From positions 496,001-560,000 of the forward strand of contig NZ_JPRI01000001.1 in assembly GCF_000737765.1 (NCBI RefSeq): DNA of 64,000 nucleotides. Reading direction: 5' to 3'. The translations under genes and the position numbers were made by a program. This DNA comes from Chryseobacterium vrystaatense. GTDB lineage: Bacteria; Bacteroidota; Bacteroidia; Flavobacteriales; Weeksellaceae. Under the pieces are notes generated by a model. The model was not told the origin of the DNA, ran no database searches, and saw only the letters and a program-made list of their open reading frames with translations. How positions within the stretch are numbered: position 1 is the first letter of the stretch; every line of letters starts with the position of its first letter. Below are positions 16,924 through 24,501 of the stretch, one piece after another.

Positions 16924-18615
16924 TTATTTTTTAGCAGAAATTTCTTTCTTTCCGCTTTGTAAGATCTTTTCAAGGATTCTTAAAGTGATCAGATACGTAG
17001 GTTTTACTCCTGTAAGACCCAGACCTCCTGAAGAAAGTGTACTTCCCGTTTCCAGTGGATTATCCGAAGCATAGTAGGCATAACACACAAACAGATCCGG
17101 TGCAATATGATGCCTGATCTTCGAAGCTACCTGAATGGCTTTCTGATAATGCGCCCCTTCCATTTCAAGACCAATTGCTTTCCATGAGGTATTCATAAAG
17201 TACGACAGAATATCTCTGTTCTGAAGTGATGTTCCTAACACGGTAATCATCGGTCCTTCAAATGCTTTCAGTTCATCATCTTTAAAATCATCCAGCTTCA
17301 GGGCATTTTCAAAAGGATAGTTGTCTGCCGTTCCTTCAAAAATATGGGCTGTAGGAATCATGATGTCTCCTTTTCCTCCGGCAAGAATTCCAGCTTTCCC
17401 CATGATAGAAACAGATTTCACTTTCATCATATAAACCTCTCCTTTATGTTCGAAAGGTCTCAACAATTCGTCCATCACTTCAAAAGCCTGTTCTCCAAAA
17501 GCATAGTCAAAAACCATGATCACATCGTCTCCGCCATACTTTATCCCATTAAATGGAGTATTTTTAAGATCTGTCTTGCTTAAATCAATGATCTGAACAT
17601 CAATATTACTTCCACTCTTATCATTAATATAGATCAACCCTTCTTCCAAAGCATATTTTGAAACTTTATCACGAAGGTCTTTTTTATCAGAAATTTCTCC
17701 ATAAAGTTTATAATCAACTTCTTTATTGTCTTTCTTCTTTAATGCATCATTTCCGTACAACATATTTTTCACAGAGTGCATATTGGCAGAAATGATATGC
17801 AGCGGACGCATATGAAGGTCGTTTTCAAATAGAACTTCTTTCACTTTGTTGGCCCATTTCTCACCGAAGTAATGATGTCCTACCCTTTCCTTTAATATAG
17901 CACTGAAATGAATTTCTCTTTCTCTTGTCTGTTTTGCATCTTCAAGACTTACTTTTCCTAAGTTATAGATGATTTTAAATAAACGGTCAGGATTTTGATC
18001 ATCCCCGAAAGAATTATAAGCATTTAATGTTTCTTCAAAAGTTCGTCCTATTAAAGAAGATAAATGAATAAGAGCAACCTCTTTTTCCTTTCTGCTAAAT
18101 TTCTTCTCGCCTTTTACTACTTCTTCAATAATTTTGAAAGCACGTGTCGGTTTCCAGTTTTCATCCTGAATGAAAGCCAGATTTCTAACTTTATCTGCTT
18201 CTATAAATAAGAAGGTAAGGTGAGTAAGAATATCATAAATCTCAGAACGGCCCAAAAGAACTTCAATATTCATTTGGTGCTCATCTATTCTGTAACAGTT
18301 TCTTCTTCTCTTTTTAGGTACAATAGGTTCGAAACTTCCTTTATCAAAACCTTCATCTGATGTAAGATGAATAAAAGCACATTCTTCAATTCCCTCCGGA
18401 AGTCTGTCTAAAACATACATCAAACCATCTAATTCCAATTTATTAGGAATATTCATGGTACCATAAATCTCTGGATTGATCGTCTTTAACAAACTTCTGA
18501 TACTTTCTCCAGAAACACCGGCAGGTTTAAAAAAACCTCTGTAAAAGAGGTGTCTCATAGAAATATACAATCTTTCAATTGCTTCCGTTGTTTCTCTAGC
18601 TCTAGAATTTGTCAT
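16924..18615 (-). CDS. large protein with phosphorylase-like C-terminal half
   Basis: 563 residues from ATG 18615. The longer frame to 18654 is rejected because a -7 box (18631-18638) lies inside it. The N-terminal ~300 residues are helical and unrecognised (ETTEAIERLYISMRHLFYRG). The C-terminal ~230 residues resemble the purine-nucleoside/uridine phosphorylase fold, with SIMGKAGILAGGKGDIMIPT and AIGLEMEGAHYQKAI, where MEG is the ribose-binding signature of that superfamily. I believe relatives are classed as DUF6909, but this is from memory. It may act on a nucleoside or nucleotide; the partner of the N-terminal half is unknown. Confidence 0.7.
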   Translation of the reverse strand: MTNSRARETTEAIERLYISMRHLFYRGFFKPAGVSGESIRSLLKTINPEIYGTMNIPNKLELDGLMYVLDRLPEGIEECAFIHLTSDEGFDKGSFEPIVPKKRRRNCYRIDEHQMNIEVLLGRSEIYDILTHLTFLFIEADKVRNLAFIQDENWKPTRAFKIIEEVVKGEKKFSRKEKEVALIHLSSLIGRTFEETLNAYNSFGDDQNPDRLFKIIYNLGKVSLEDAKQTREREIHFSAILKERVGHHYFGEKWANKVKEVLFENDLHMRPLHIISANMHSVKNMLYGNDALKKKDNKEVDYKLYGEISDKKDLRDKVSKYALEEGLIYINDKSGSNIDVQIIDLSKTDLKNTPFNGIKYGGDDVIMVFDYAFGEQAFEVMDELLRPFEHKGEVYMMKVKSVSIMGKAGILAGGKGDIMIPTAHIFEGTADNYPFENALKLDDFKDDELKAFEGPMITVLGTSLQNRDILSYFMNTSWKAIGLEMEGAHYQKAIQVASKIRHHIAPDLFVCYAYYASDNPLETGSTLSSGGLGLTGVKPTYLITLRILEKILQSGKKEISAKK

Positions 18616-18630
18616 AAAATAAATTTCACA

Positions 18631-18638
18631 CAAATATA
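18631..18638 (-). promoter_or_regulatory. -7 promoter box for the phosphorylase-like gene
   Basis: CAAATATA on the plus strand is TATATTTG on the minus strand, 15 bases before the ATG at 18615. No matching -33 TTG is obvious. Confidence 0.5.
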
Positions 18639-18827
18639 CAAAATGTTTGTACATTCTATTTTAAGTAACTTTTAACAAGCAATTTAAATTTGTATATTGA
18701 AGGACTATAAAACGGGGATCACATAATCGTCTTTTACGTCTCTACAAGGCTTAACATTACCCTCACCCCAGCAAACACCCCTACTCAAAAACCAAAATAC
18801 TCGTTTTAAATAATAAAATTCCACAAA

Positions 18828-18850
18828 TACCCCTAAAAAAAATAGGGGTA
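18828..18850. promoter_or_regulatory. perfect palindrome upstream of glutamine synthetase
   Basis: TACCCCTA, seven A, TAGGGGTA: an uninterrupted 8-base stem. It lies just upstream of where the -33 element would be relative to the -7 box at 18876. It is not followed by a T-tract and has no gene on either side that it would terminate, so it is more likely a protein-binding site for nitrogen control than a terminator (inference). Confidence 0.55.
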
Positions 18851-18875
18851 AAACATTTTCAATTCATTTTTTTTG

Positions 18876-18883
18876 TAAATTTG
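18876..18883 (+). promoter_or_regulatory. -7 promoter box for glutamine synthetase
   Basis: TAAATTTG fits TAnnTTTG exactly, 22 bases before the ATG at 18906. Confidence 0.65.
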
Positions 18884-18905
18884 CCACACAAAATACAACC
18901 TTAAT

Positions 18906-21101
18906 ATGTCAACTTTAAGATTCAAAGCGTTAGAAACTTTACCATTTAAGGACTTCAGAAGAGATAATTCTGTTGAGGTTCCCGGAAAATTGTCAGAATT
19001 ATTCTGCCAGAATGTTTTCTCAGAAGAGACGATGAGAGAATACCTGACAAAGGAAGCATTCCAGTCTATTATGGATGCTATCAAAAAAGGAACAAAAATC
19101 CAGAGACACATTGCAGACCAGGTAGCCGTAGCTATGAAAGACTGGGCAATGAGCAAAGGAGCTACTCACTACACGCACTGGTTTCAGCCTTTGACAGGAA
19201 CTACTGCAGAAAAGCATGACTCTTTCTTTACTCCTATTGAAGGAGGCAGAGCTATCGAAAGATTTAGCGGGAATTTATTGATCCAGCAGGAGCCTGATGC
19301 TTCTTCTTTCCCGAACGGCGGAATCAGAAACACTTTCGAAGCAAGAGGTTATACAGCATGGGATCCTACTTCTCCAGCATTCATTATGGGAACTACTCTA
19401 TGTATTCCTTCTATCTTTATCTCTTACACAGGAGAAACTTTAGATTATAAAGCACCTCTTTTAAGAGCTTTGAATGCCGTGGATGAAGCTGCAACCAACG
19501 TTATGCAGTATTTTGACAAAAATGTAACAAAAGTAACTCCTACTTTAGGCTGGGAGCAGGAATATTTCTTAGTTGACTCTGCATTATATCAATCCCGTCC
19601 GGATCTTGTTTTAACAGGAAAGACTTTACTAGGTCACTCTCCTGCTAAAGGACAACAGCTGGATGATCATTATTTTGGTTCTATTCCTACAAGAGTAATG
19701 AACTTCATGAAAGAACTGGAGATCGAATGTATGAAACTGGGAATTCCTGTAACAACAAGACATAATGAGGTTGCCCCAAATCAGTTTGAACTGGCTCCAA
19801 TGTTTGAAGAAGTAAATGTTGCCGTAGACCACAACTCTCTGTTGATGGACATCATGGCGAGAATTGCTCACAAACACCATTTCCATATTTTATTCCATGA
19901 AAAACCATTTGCTGGAGTCAACGGAAGCGGTAAGCATAACAACTGGTCTTTAGCAACAGATACTGGAGAAAACCTATTGAGCCCTGGGAAAAACCCTAAG
20001 AAAAACTTACAGTTCCTAACATTCTTCGTGAATACAATCAAAGCAGTTTACGAATATGCCGACCTTTTAAGAGCAAGTATCGCGTCTGCAAGCAATGACC
20101 ACAGATTAGGTGCTAATGAAGCTCCGCCGGCAATTATTTCTGTATTCATCGGAAGCCAATTATTCAGAGTATTGGAAGAACTGGAAAAAGTAACAGAAGG
20201 TAAACTTTCACCAGATGAAAAAACAGATCTTAAACTAAATGTAGTTGGTAAAATCCCTGAAATTCTTTTAGATAACACGGATAGAAACAGAACCTCTCCA
20301 TTTGCGTTTACCGGAAATAAATTTGAGATCAGAGCGGTAGGATCTTCTGCGAACTGTGCAGAATCTATGACTGTAATGAATACAATCGCGGCAAAACAAT
20401 TGATCGATTTCAAAAAAGAAGTTGACGCTCTTATTGAAACCGGGCTGAAAAAAGACGAAGCGATCTTCAATGTACTAAGAGAGTATATCAAGCAGTGTAA
20501 GAGCATTATGTTTGAAGGTGACGGATATTCTGATGACTGGGCTAAAGAAGCTAAAAAGAGAGGTCTGAATAATTTAAAAACCACTCCTGAAGCATTAAAA
20601 CAGGAAATGGATAAAAAATTCGTTGCCCTTTATGAAGAAATCGGAGTCTTCACACACAGAGAGGTTGAAGCTAGAAACGAAATCAAATTAGAAAAATATT
20701 CTACTGTAATTGATATTGAAGCAAGAGTGTTAAGTGATATCGCAAGAAACCATATCATTCCTTCTGCTTTAAATTATCAAAACAGATTGATTGAAAACGT
20801 AAAAGGTCTTAAAGAAATATTCCCGGACAAAGAATTCAAAACATTAGCGAAAGAGCAAATGAGCTTAATCACTAATATTTCTGAGAACGTTTCTAAGATC
20901 AAACTTGGCGTTGAAGATCTTATTAAAGCAAGAGAAGCAGCAAAAGCTGTATCAAATAGTCAAAAGCAGGCAGAAACCTACTGCACCAAAGTAATTCCTT
21001 TATTCGATGTGATCAGAGAAGCTTCTGATGATCTTGAAATGATGGTGGATGACGAACTTTGGCCAATGACTAAATATAGAGAAATGTTATTTACAAAATA
21101 A
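18906..21101 (+). CDS. glnN: glutamine synthetase type III
   Basis: 731 residues, the length of GSIII (GlnN), far longer than GlnA type I. It makes glutamine from glutamate, ammonia and ATP in the cytoplasm. The type III N-terminal domain opens the protein (DNSVEVPGKLSELFCQNVFS). The catalytic signatures are LGWEQEYFLVD near residue 218 and HFHILFHEKPFAGVNGSGKH near 325, with the NRTSPFAFTGNKFEIRAVGS segment near 460 carrying the adenylate/glutamate-site residues. It is monocistronic, with a -7 box and a palindrome upstream and a strong terminator downstream. A nitrogen-responsive regulator is expected from the pathway, but none is encoded here. Confidence 0.95.
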   Translation: MSTLRFKALETLPFKDFRRDNSVEVPGKLSELFCQNVFSEETMREYLTKEAFQSIMDAIKKGTKIQRHIADQVAVAMKDWAMSKGATHYTHWFQPLTGTTAEKHDSFFTPIEGGRAIERFSGNLLIQQEPDASSFPNGGIRNTFEARGYTAWDPTSPAFIMGTTLCIPSIFISYTGETLDYKAPLLRALNAVDEAATNVMQYFDKNVTKVTPTLGWEQEYFLVDSALYQSRPDLVLTGKTLLGHSPAKGQQLDDHYFGSIPTRVMNFMKELEIECMKLGIPVTTRHNEVAPNQFELAPMFEEVNVAVDHNSLLMDIMARIAHKHHFHILFHEKPFAGVNGSGKHNNWSLATDTGENLLSPGKNPKKNLQFLTFFVNTIKAVYEYADLLRASIASASNDHRLGANEAPPAIISVFIGSQLFRVLEELEKVTEGKLSPDEKTDLKLNVVGKIPEILLDNTDRNRTSPFAFTGNKFEIRAVGSSANCAESMTVMNTIAAKQLIDFKKEVDALIETGLKKDEAIFNVLREYIKQCKSIMFEGDGYSDDWAKEAKKRGLNNLKTTPEALKQEMDKKFVALYEEIGVFTHREVEARNEIKLEKYSTVIDIEARVLSDIARNHIIPSALNYQNRLIENVKGLKEIFPDKEFKTLAKEQMSLITNISENVSKIKLGVEDLIKAREAAKAVSNSQKQAETYCTKVIPLFDVIREASDDLEMMVDDELWPMTKYREMLFTK

Positions 21102-21128
21102 CATCTGTAAAGTTCCATATTAGTTAAG

Positions 21129-21158
21129 CTCTCCGGTTTTTCCGGAGAGTTTTTTTTG
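21129..21158 (+). terminator. terminator of glutamine synthetase
   Basis: CTCTCCGG, loop TTTTT, CCGGAGAG and then eight T. Confidence 0.9.
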
Positions 21159-21252
21159 TTTTATTAACAGCTCTGAAAATTAGAGTTTTAAATCTTGATG
21201 TGCGATAAACACAGGAAACGCCATTTATTTTGTTAAAGAATCATAATAAAAA

Positions 21253-21296
21253 AAACCGCAGACCCACCAAAAATAGGCGGTTGCGGTTTGTTTTTC
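21253..21296 (+). terminator. orphan terminator-like hairpin
   Basis: AAACCGCA (21253-21260) pairs with TGCGGTTT (21282-21289), with extra pairing inside the loop (CCACC with GGCGG, one mismatch), followed by GTTTTTC. No coding gene lies between this and the previous terminator. Confidence 0.5.
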
Positions 21297-21381
21297 TTTA
21301 ACATACTTAAATAATATGTTAAAATGTGTTAAATAAAGAACCTGACAATAATCATATCAGGGGTCTTTTGCTTGGAATCTC

Positions 21382-21389
21382 TACTTTTG
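21382..21389 (+). promoter_or_regulatory. -7 promoter box for the NlpC/P60 lipoprotein
   Basis: TACTTTTG fits TAnnTTTG; the ATG follows about 50 bases later. Confidence 0.45.
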
Positions 21390-21440
21390 TAATGCTTTTG
21401 AAAATAAATATTCCTTTTTAACACGGATAATCAAATATAT

Positions 21441-22151
21441 ATGAAGAAAAGAGTCTTGTTTTATTTAGTTGCTTTAGTGTCTACAGTTTCAGTTCAATCT
21501 TGCGCTACAAATTATGTAGTTTCACAACCAGCAACTTACGCTAAAGAATACAAAACAGATGCCAAACTAGCTTCTATAGACAATAAGAAAATGGAGCAGG
21601 ATAAGCAAAGACTTATCGATTCTTTTCTGGCTGAAAAGGCCGCATCTATCGCCAACGCGAAAAAAGCTATCAAGAATTCGGAGATTGCAAAAGCAGTCAA
21701 ATACAATAAAACGATCGATAATATCCTAACAGAAGCTGAAACATACCTTGGAACTCCATACAGATACGGAGGAATGACAAGAAGAGGTATTGATTGTTCA
21801 GCTTTCGTTCTTTCTGTATTCGGAGCAGCAGCAGGGCTTAGCTTACCAAGAGTAGCAGCATCTCAGGCTCAGGAAGGTGAAAGTATAGATAAAGGAGACC
21901 TTCAGAAAGGAGATTTGATTTTCTTTTCACACGGAAGAAGAATTTCTCACGTAGGTATCGTAGAAAGTGTTACTGAAGAAGGTGAAATCAAATTCATCCA
22001 CGCAGCAACTTCTAAAGGGGTAATGATCTCATCGCTGAATGATTCTTATTGGGGGCCAAAATTCAGGTTTGCAAAAAGAGTAATCAACGAGAACGGAGAC
22101 GCTTATAATAATTTAGCTTCTTCTACTCCATCCACAGCGACTAGTTTTTAA
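21441..22151 (+). CDS. NlpC/P60 family lipoprotein, peptidoglycan endopeptidase
   Basis: 236 residues. A lipoprotein signal ends in VQSC with C21 the lipidated residue. A Lys/Glu-rich helix follows (~45-90), then the NlpC/P60 domain (~95-210): PYRYGGMTRRGIDCSAFVLS with the catalytic Cys at 119, and the His in RRISHVGIVESV. Such enzymes cut the gamma-D-glutamyl to diamino-acid bond of peptidoglycan stem peptides, here probably from the periplasmic face of a membrane. It has its own promoter box and terminator. Confidence 0.92.
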   Translation: MKKRVLFYLVALVSTVSVQSCATNYVVSQPATYAKEYKTDAKLASIDNKKMEQDKQRLIDSFLAEKAASIANAKKAIKNSEIAKAVKYNKTIDNILTEAETYLGTPYRYGGMTRRGIDCSAFVLSVFGAAAGLSLPRVAASQAQEGESIDKGDLQKGDLIFFSHGRRISHVGIVESVTEEGEIKFIHAATSKGVMISSLNDSYWGPKFRFAKRVINENGDAYNNLASSTPSTATSF

Positions 22152-22176
22152 TTTTAAATAATTGATTTAAATAATG

Positions 22177-22208
22177 AAGCCATCAGATATCTGATGGCTT
22201 TTTTATTT
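22177..22208 (+). terminator. terminator of the NlpC/P60 gene
   Basis: AAGCCATCAGAT directly followed by ATCTGATGGCTT and then a run of T; a perfect 12-base dyad. Confidence 0.85.
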
Positions 22209-22586
22209 TTATGACTACCCCGCCTTTTTGCTTTGCAAAAATCCACCTTTTCAGAGAAGGGGAATGATGCTGGCTTGAGAATGAATTTTCTGGGGACCTA
22301 AAAAGGATTGTTTAATTTTTCAGATGTAGGTCTGTATGAAAATAGATTTTGGCTAAAGTCTTTATGGTGGATATATGTAAAGGCGGGCTAAAGCCTACCT
22401 CTATTGAATACTCCACTATAGCTTTTGAAATAGCTCTATCTATGAAATAGCTCTATTATTTAAACCTACAGAATCTAAATAGAGAAGGCGGATTAATGCC
22501 CACCTCCATTGAATTTTTAATTATATAAGCCATAAGAGTTTTTTACGATCACCATTCTCTAACTTCTAATCTCTAATTTCTAGCTT
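22209..22586. repeat. island of degenerate intergenic repeats
   Basis: No ORF. From left to right: a small dyad TTTTTGC-TTT-GCAAAAA (22225-22241); a 30-base element at 22380-22409 (core GGCGGGCTAAAGCC, itself nearly palindromic) and a second copy at 22485-22514, 25 of 30 bases alike by eye; between them a 14-base direct repeat TGAAATAGCTCTAT; and a heptamer array that starts at 22557. Together these look like non-coding repeat families scattered through flavobacterial genomes. Confidence 0.6.
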
Positions 22587-22598
22587 CTAACTCCTATC
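22557..22598. repeat. degenerate 7-base tandem repeat
   Basis: Six consecutive heptamers: CTCTAAC, TTCTAAT, CTCTAAT, TTCTAGC, TTCTAAC, TCCTATC. On the minus strand the unit is GTTAGAA. The array runs into the last codons and stop of the pentapeptide-repeat gene, so the end of that protein may derive from the repeat. Confidence 0.6.
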
Positions 22599-23165
22599 TA
22601 TTTCAATATCGAATTTATAAAGAAGTCCATGTACTTCAGCAAGCGAAAATTTAGCCTTTTTTAAGCGATTTAATGACGGATCTATTGAATAGTTGAAGGA
22701 AGTCCTCAAATCTGCTTTTTCAAGGTTTGTACGATCAAAAACAGCTCCTGAAAGATCACAGCTTTTAAACACTGAATTGGACAAGTCACATTCAGCAAAA
22801 TCCGTTTCAATTAATTTAGAATTTATGAACAGGGTCTTTTTAACCGAGGTATTATAAAACACTGCATTATTGAGAGCACAACCGTCAAAAGTAAATGAAA
22901 GTCCAAAAGCATTACACTCATTAAACTGAAGTCCAAACATTTTACATTCTTTGAAACGAATACTCCTGAAAGCCGTTTTTACCAATTTTGCCATGCTTAG
23001 ATTACAGCCAATAAATTCACAGTCTGTAAAACTGAAATCAGAAAGATCTGTATACTCAAAGCTGCAGTTTCTGAATGTGCAGTTTTCGTATTCGCCTGTT
23101 TGTAAAGGTTGATCGTTAAAATTTATGTTTTGAAAATCCTGGTCTGAAATATATATCTGGCTCAT
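22587..23165 (-). CDS. pentapeptide-repeat protein
   Basis: 192 residues made almost wholly of A(D/N)LXX-type pentapeptides, for example DLSDFSFTDCEFIGCNLSMA and later DLSNSVFKSCDLSGAVFDRT. This predicts a right-handed quadrilateral beta helix. The protein is unusually Cys-rich for the family (about ten Cys, mostly at the same position in each coil). Some relatives mimic DNA and protect DNA gyrase from quinolones, but most have no known role. Its 3' end overlaps a heptamer repeat. Confidence 0.9.
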   Translation of the reverse strand: MSQIYISDQDFQNINFNDQPLQTGEYENCTFRNCSFEYTDLSDFSFTDCEFIGCNLSMAKLVKTAFRSIRFKECKMFGLQFNECNAFGLSFTFDGCALNNAVFYNTSVKKTLFINSKLIETDFAECDLSNSVFKSCDLSGAVFDRTNLEKADLRTSFNYSIDPSLNRLKKAKFSLAEVHGLLYKFDIEIDRS

Positions 23166-23271
23166 ATCAATCTATATTCTTAAATACTAATGATTACCTT
23201 CTTTCACTTAAGAAAATTTTGCAGTTTTTTAAACTAACAGCAAAAAGCTCCAACTCTTCTCTACAACAGAT

Positions 23272-24501
23272 TTACACCAAGCTGTTCTTATCCGAATAGT
23301 TAAGTTTAAAGAAAATAAAAGTCATCATAGAAAAGGCAAGAAGCGAACTTCCTCCATAACTGAAATAAGGAAGCGGAATACCTACGGTCGGGAAAAGCCC
23401 CATAACCATTCCTAAATTGATCGTAAAGTGCAGCATAAGGATTGAGGCAAAACAATACCCGAATACCCGGTTAAAAGCAGATTTCTGCTGTTCTGCCAGG
23501 TAATAGATCCTCCCGATATAGACCATATAACATAAGACCAGCACGGCACTTCCTACAAAGCCCCATTCCTCGCCTACTGTACAGAAAATATAGTCGGTTT
23601 CCTGTTCAGGTACAAATTTCCCCTGGGTTACCGATCCTTCACGATAGCCTTTTCCTAAAAGCCCACCGGAACCGATGGCTGTTTTTGAATATAATAAGTT
23701 GTACCCGGAGGTATCTCTGAATGCTTTTTCTCCTTTATAAAGAACCTCGATTCTTTCTCGTTGGTGCTTTGGTAGTTTTTCTAAAATGTATGGCGATCCG
23801 AAAGCCAGTCCACACAGTAATATAATTGATCCTGCAATCCCTGAAATAGAGATCACATCCCAGGACATTCTATGATAATTCATAGCAATCAGCACTCCGG
23901 CAATGATAACCACAGCCAATGCCACATACAAAGGAGGAACTGCAAGAGAAATCAAAAAGACTCCAGCAAATATAAATCCTACCCCAAACAAAAGACCATT
24001 CAGTCCTTCTCTGTATAAAGCGATAAAGAATGCAATAAATACAAGCATGGAACCCACATCGGGAATCATCAGAACCACTGCTGCGGGAATTCCGATAATG
24101 GCTAAAACAGTCCAGAGTGATTTTTTAACTTTAAGATTAAAATCAGGCCCTGAAACGTAATTGGCCAGCATAAGTGCTGTTCCTATTTTTGCAAATTCGA
24201 CAGGCTGCATGGTAAAACTTCCGAATTTGTACCAGTTTTTCTGACCCAGGATTTCTTTACCGAACGGGAAAAGACCTATCAAAAGCAAGACCCCTCCGAT
24301 ATAAATAATACCCGACATATTCTCGAAGAACTTACTTCTTCCCACGAAGATAATAAGTCCGACAAATAAGGAGATACAAAAGAAGATCAACTGCTTTTCT
24401 CCTAATTTCTGATCAACACTGTAGATATTTGCAATCGCGAAAATACAAAGCACGAAATACAGCCCCAGACCTAGTTTATCTATCCCTTCTGCCCATTTCA
24501 T
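23272..24501 (-). CDS. rodA: rod-shape SEDS peptidoglycan polymerase
   Basis: 409 residues with about ten membrane helices, typical of the FtsW/RodA/SpoVE family. It polymerises lipid II into glycan strands during elongation and works with PBP2. Family signatures include the loop GSGGLLGKGYREGSVTQGKF followed by PEQETDYIFCTVGEEWG, and FPTVGIPLPYFSYGGSSLL near the C-terminus. It is the last gene of the shape operon and overlaps mrdA by 4 bases (ATGA). Confidence 0.94.
   Translation of the reverse strand: MKWAEGIDKLGLGLYFVLCIFAIANIYSVDQKLGEKQLIFFCISLFVGLIIFVGRSKFFENMSGIIYIGGVLLLIGLFPFGKEILGQKNWYKFGSFTMQPVEFAKIGTALMLANYVSGPDFNLKVKKSLWTVLAIIGIPAAVVLMIPDVGSMLVFIAFFIALYREGLNGLLFGVGFIFAGVFLISLAVPPLYVALAVVIIAGVLIAMNYHRMSWDVISISGIAGSIILLCGLAFGSPYILEKLPKHQRERIEVLYKGEKAFRDTSGYNLLYSKTAIGSGGLLGKGYREGSVTQGKFVPEQETDYIFCTVGEEWGFVGSAVLVLCYMVYIGRIYYLAEQQKSAFNRVFGYCFASILMLHFTINLGMVMGLFPTVGIPLPYFSYGGSSLLAFSMMTFIFFKLNYSDKNSLV

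Larger units (their letters stand above)
21159..21440. other. intergenic tract with orphan terminator and a promoter
   Basis: No ORF. It holds a second terminator-like hairpin (21253-21296) with no gene in front of it, a weaker CCTGA...TCAGG hairpin (about 21341-21365), and a -7 box at 21382. An untranslated small RNA ending at the orphan hairpin is possible, but no promoter for it was found. Confidence 0.4.

Noticed and set aside
20048..20584. 178-codon ORF antisense to glutamine synthetase
   Set aside because: Shadow of a highly conserved coding region; Ser/Leu-rich with no family signature.
22557..22598. CRISPR-like array
   Set aside because: The unit is 7 bases with no spacers, so it is a simple degenerate tandem repeat.
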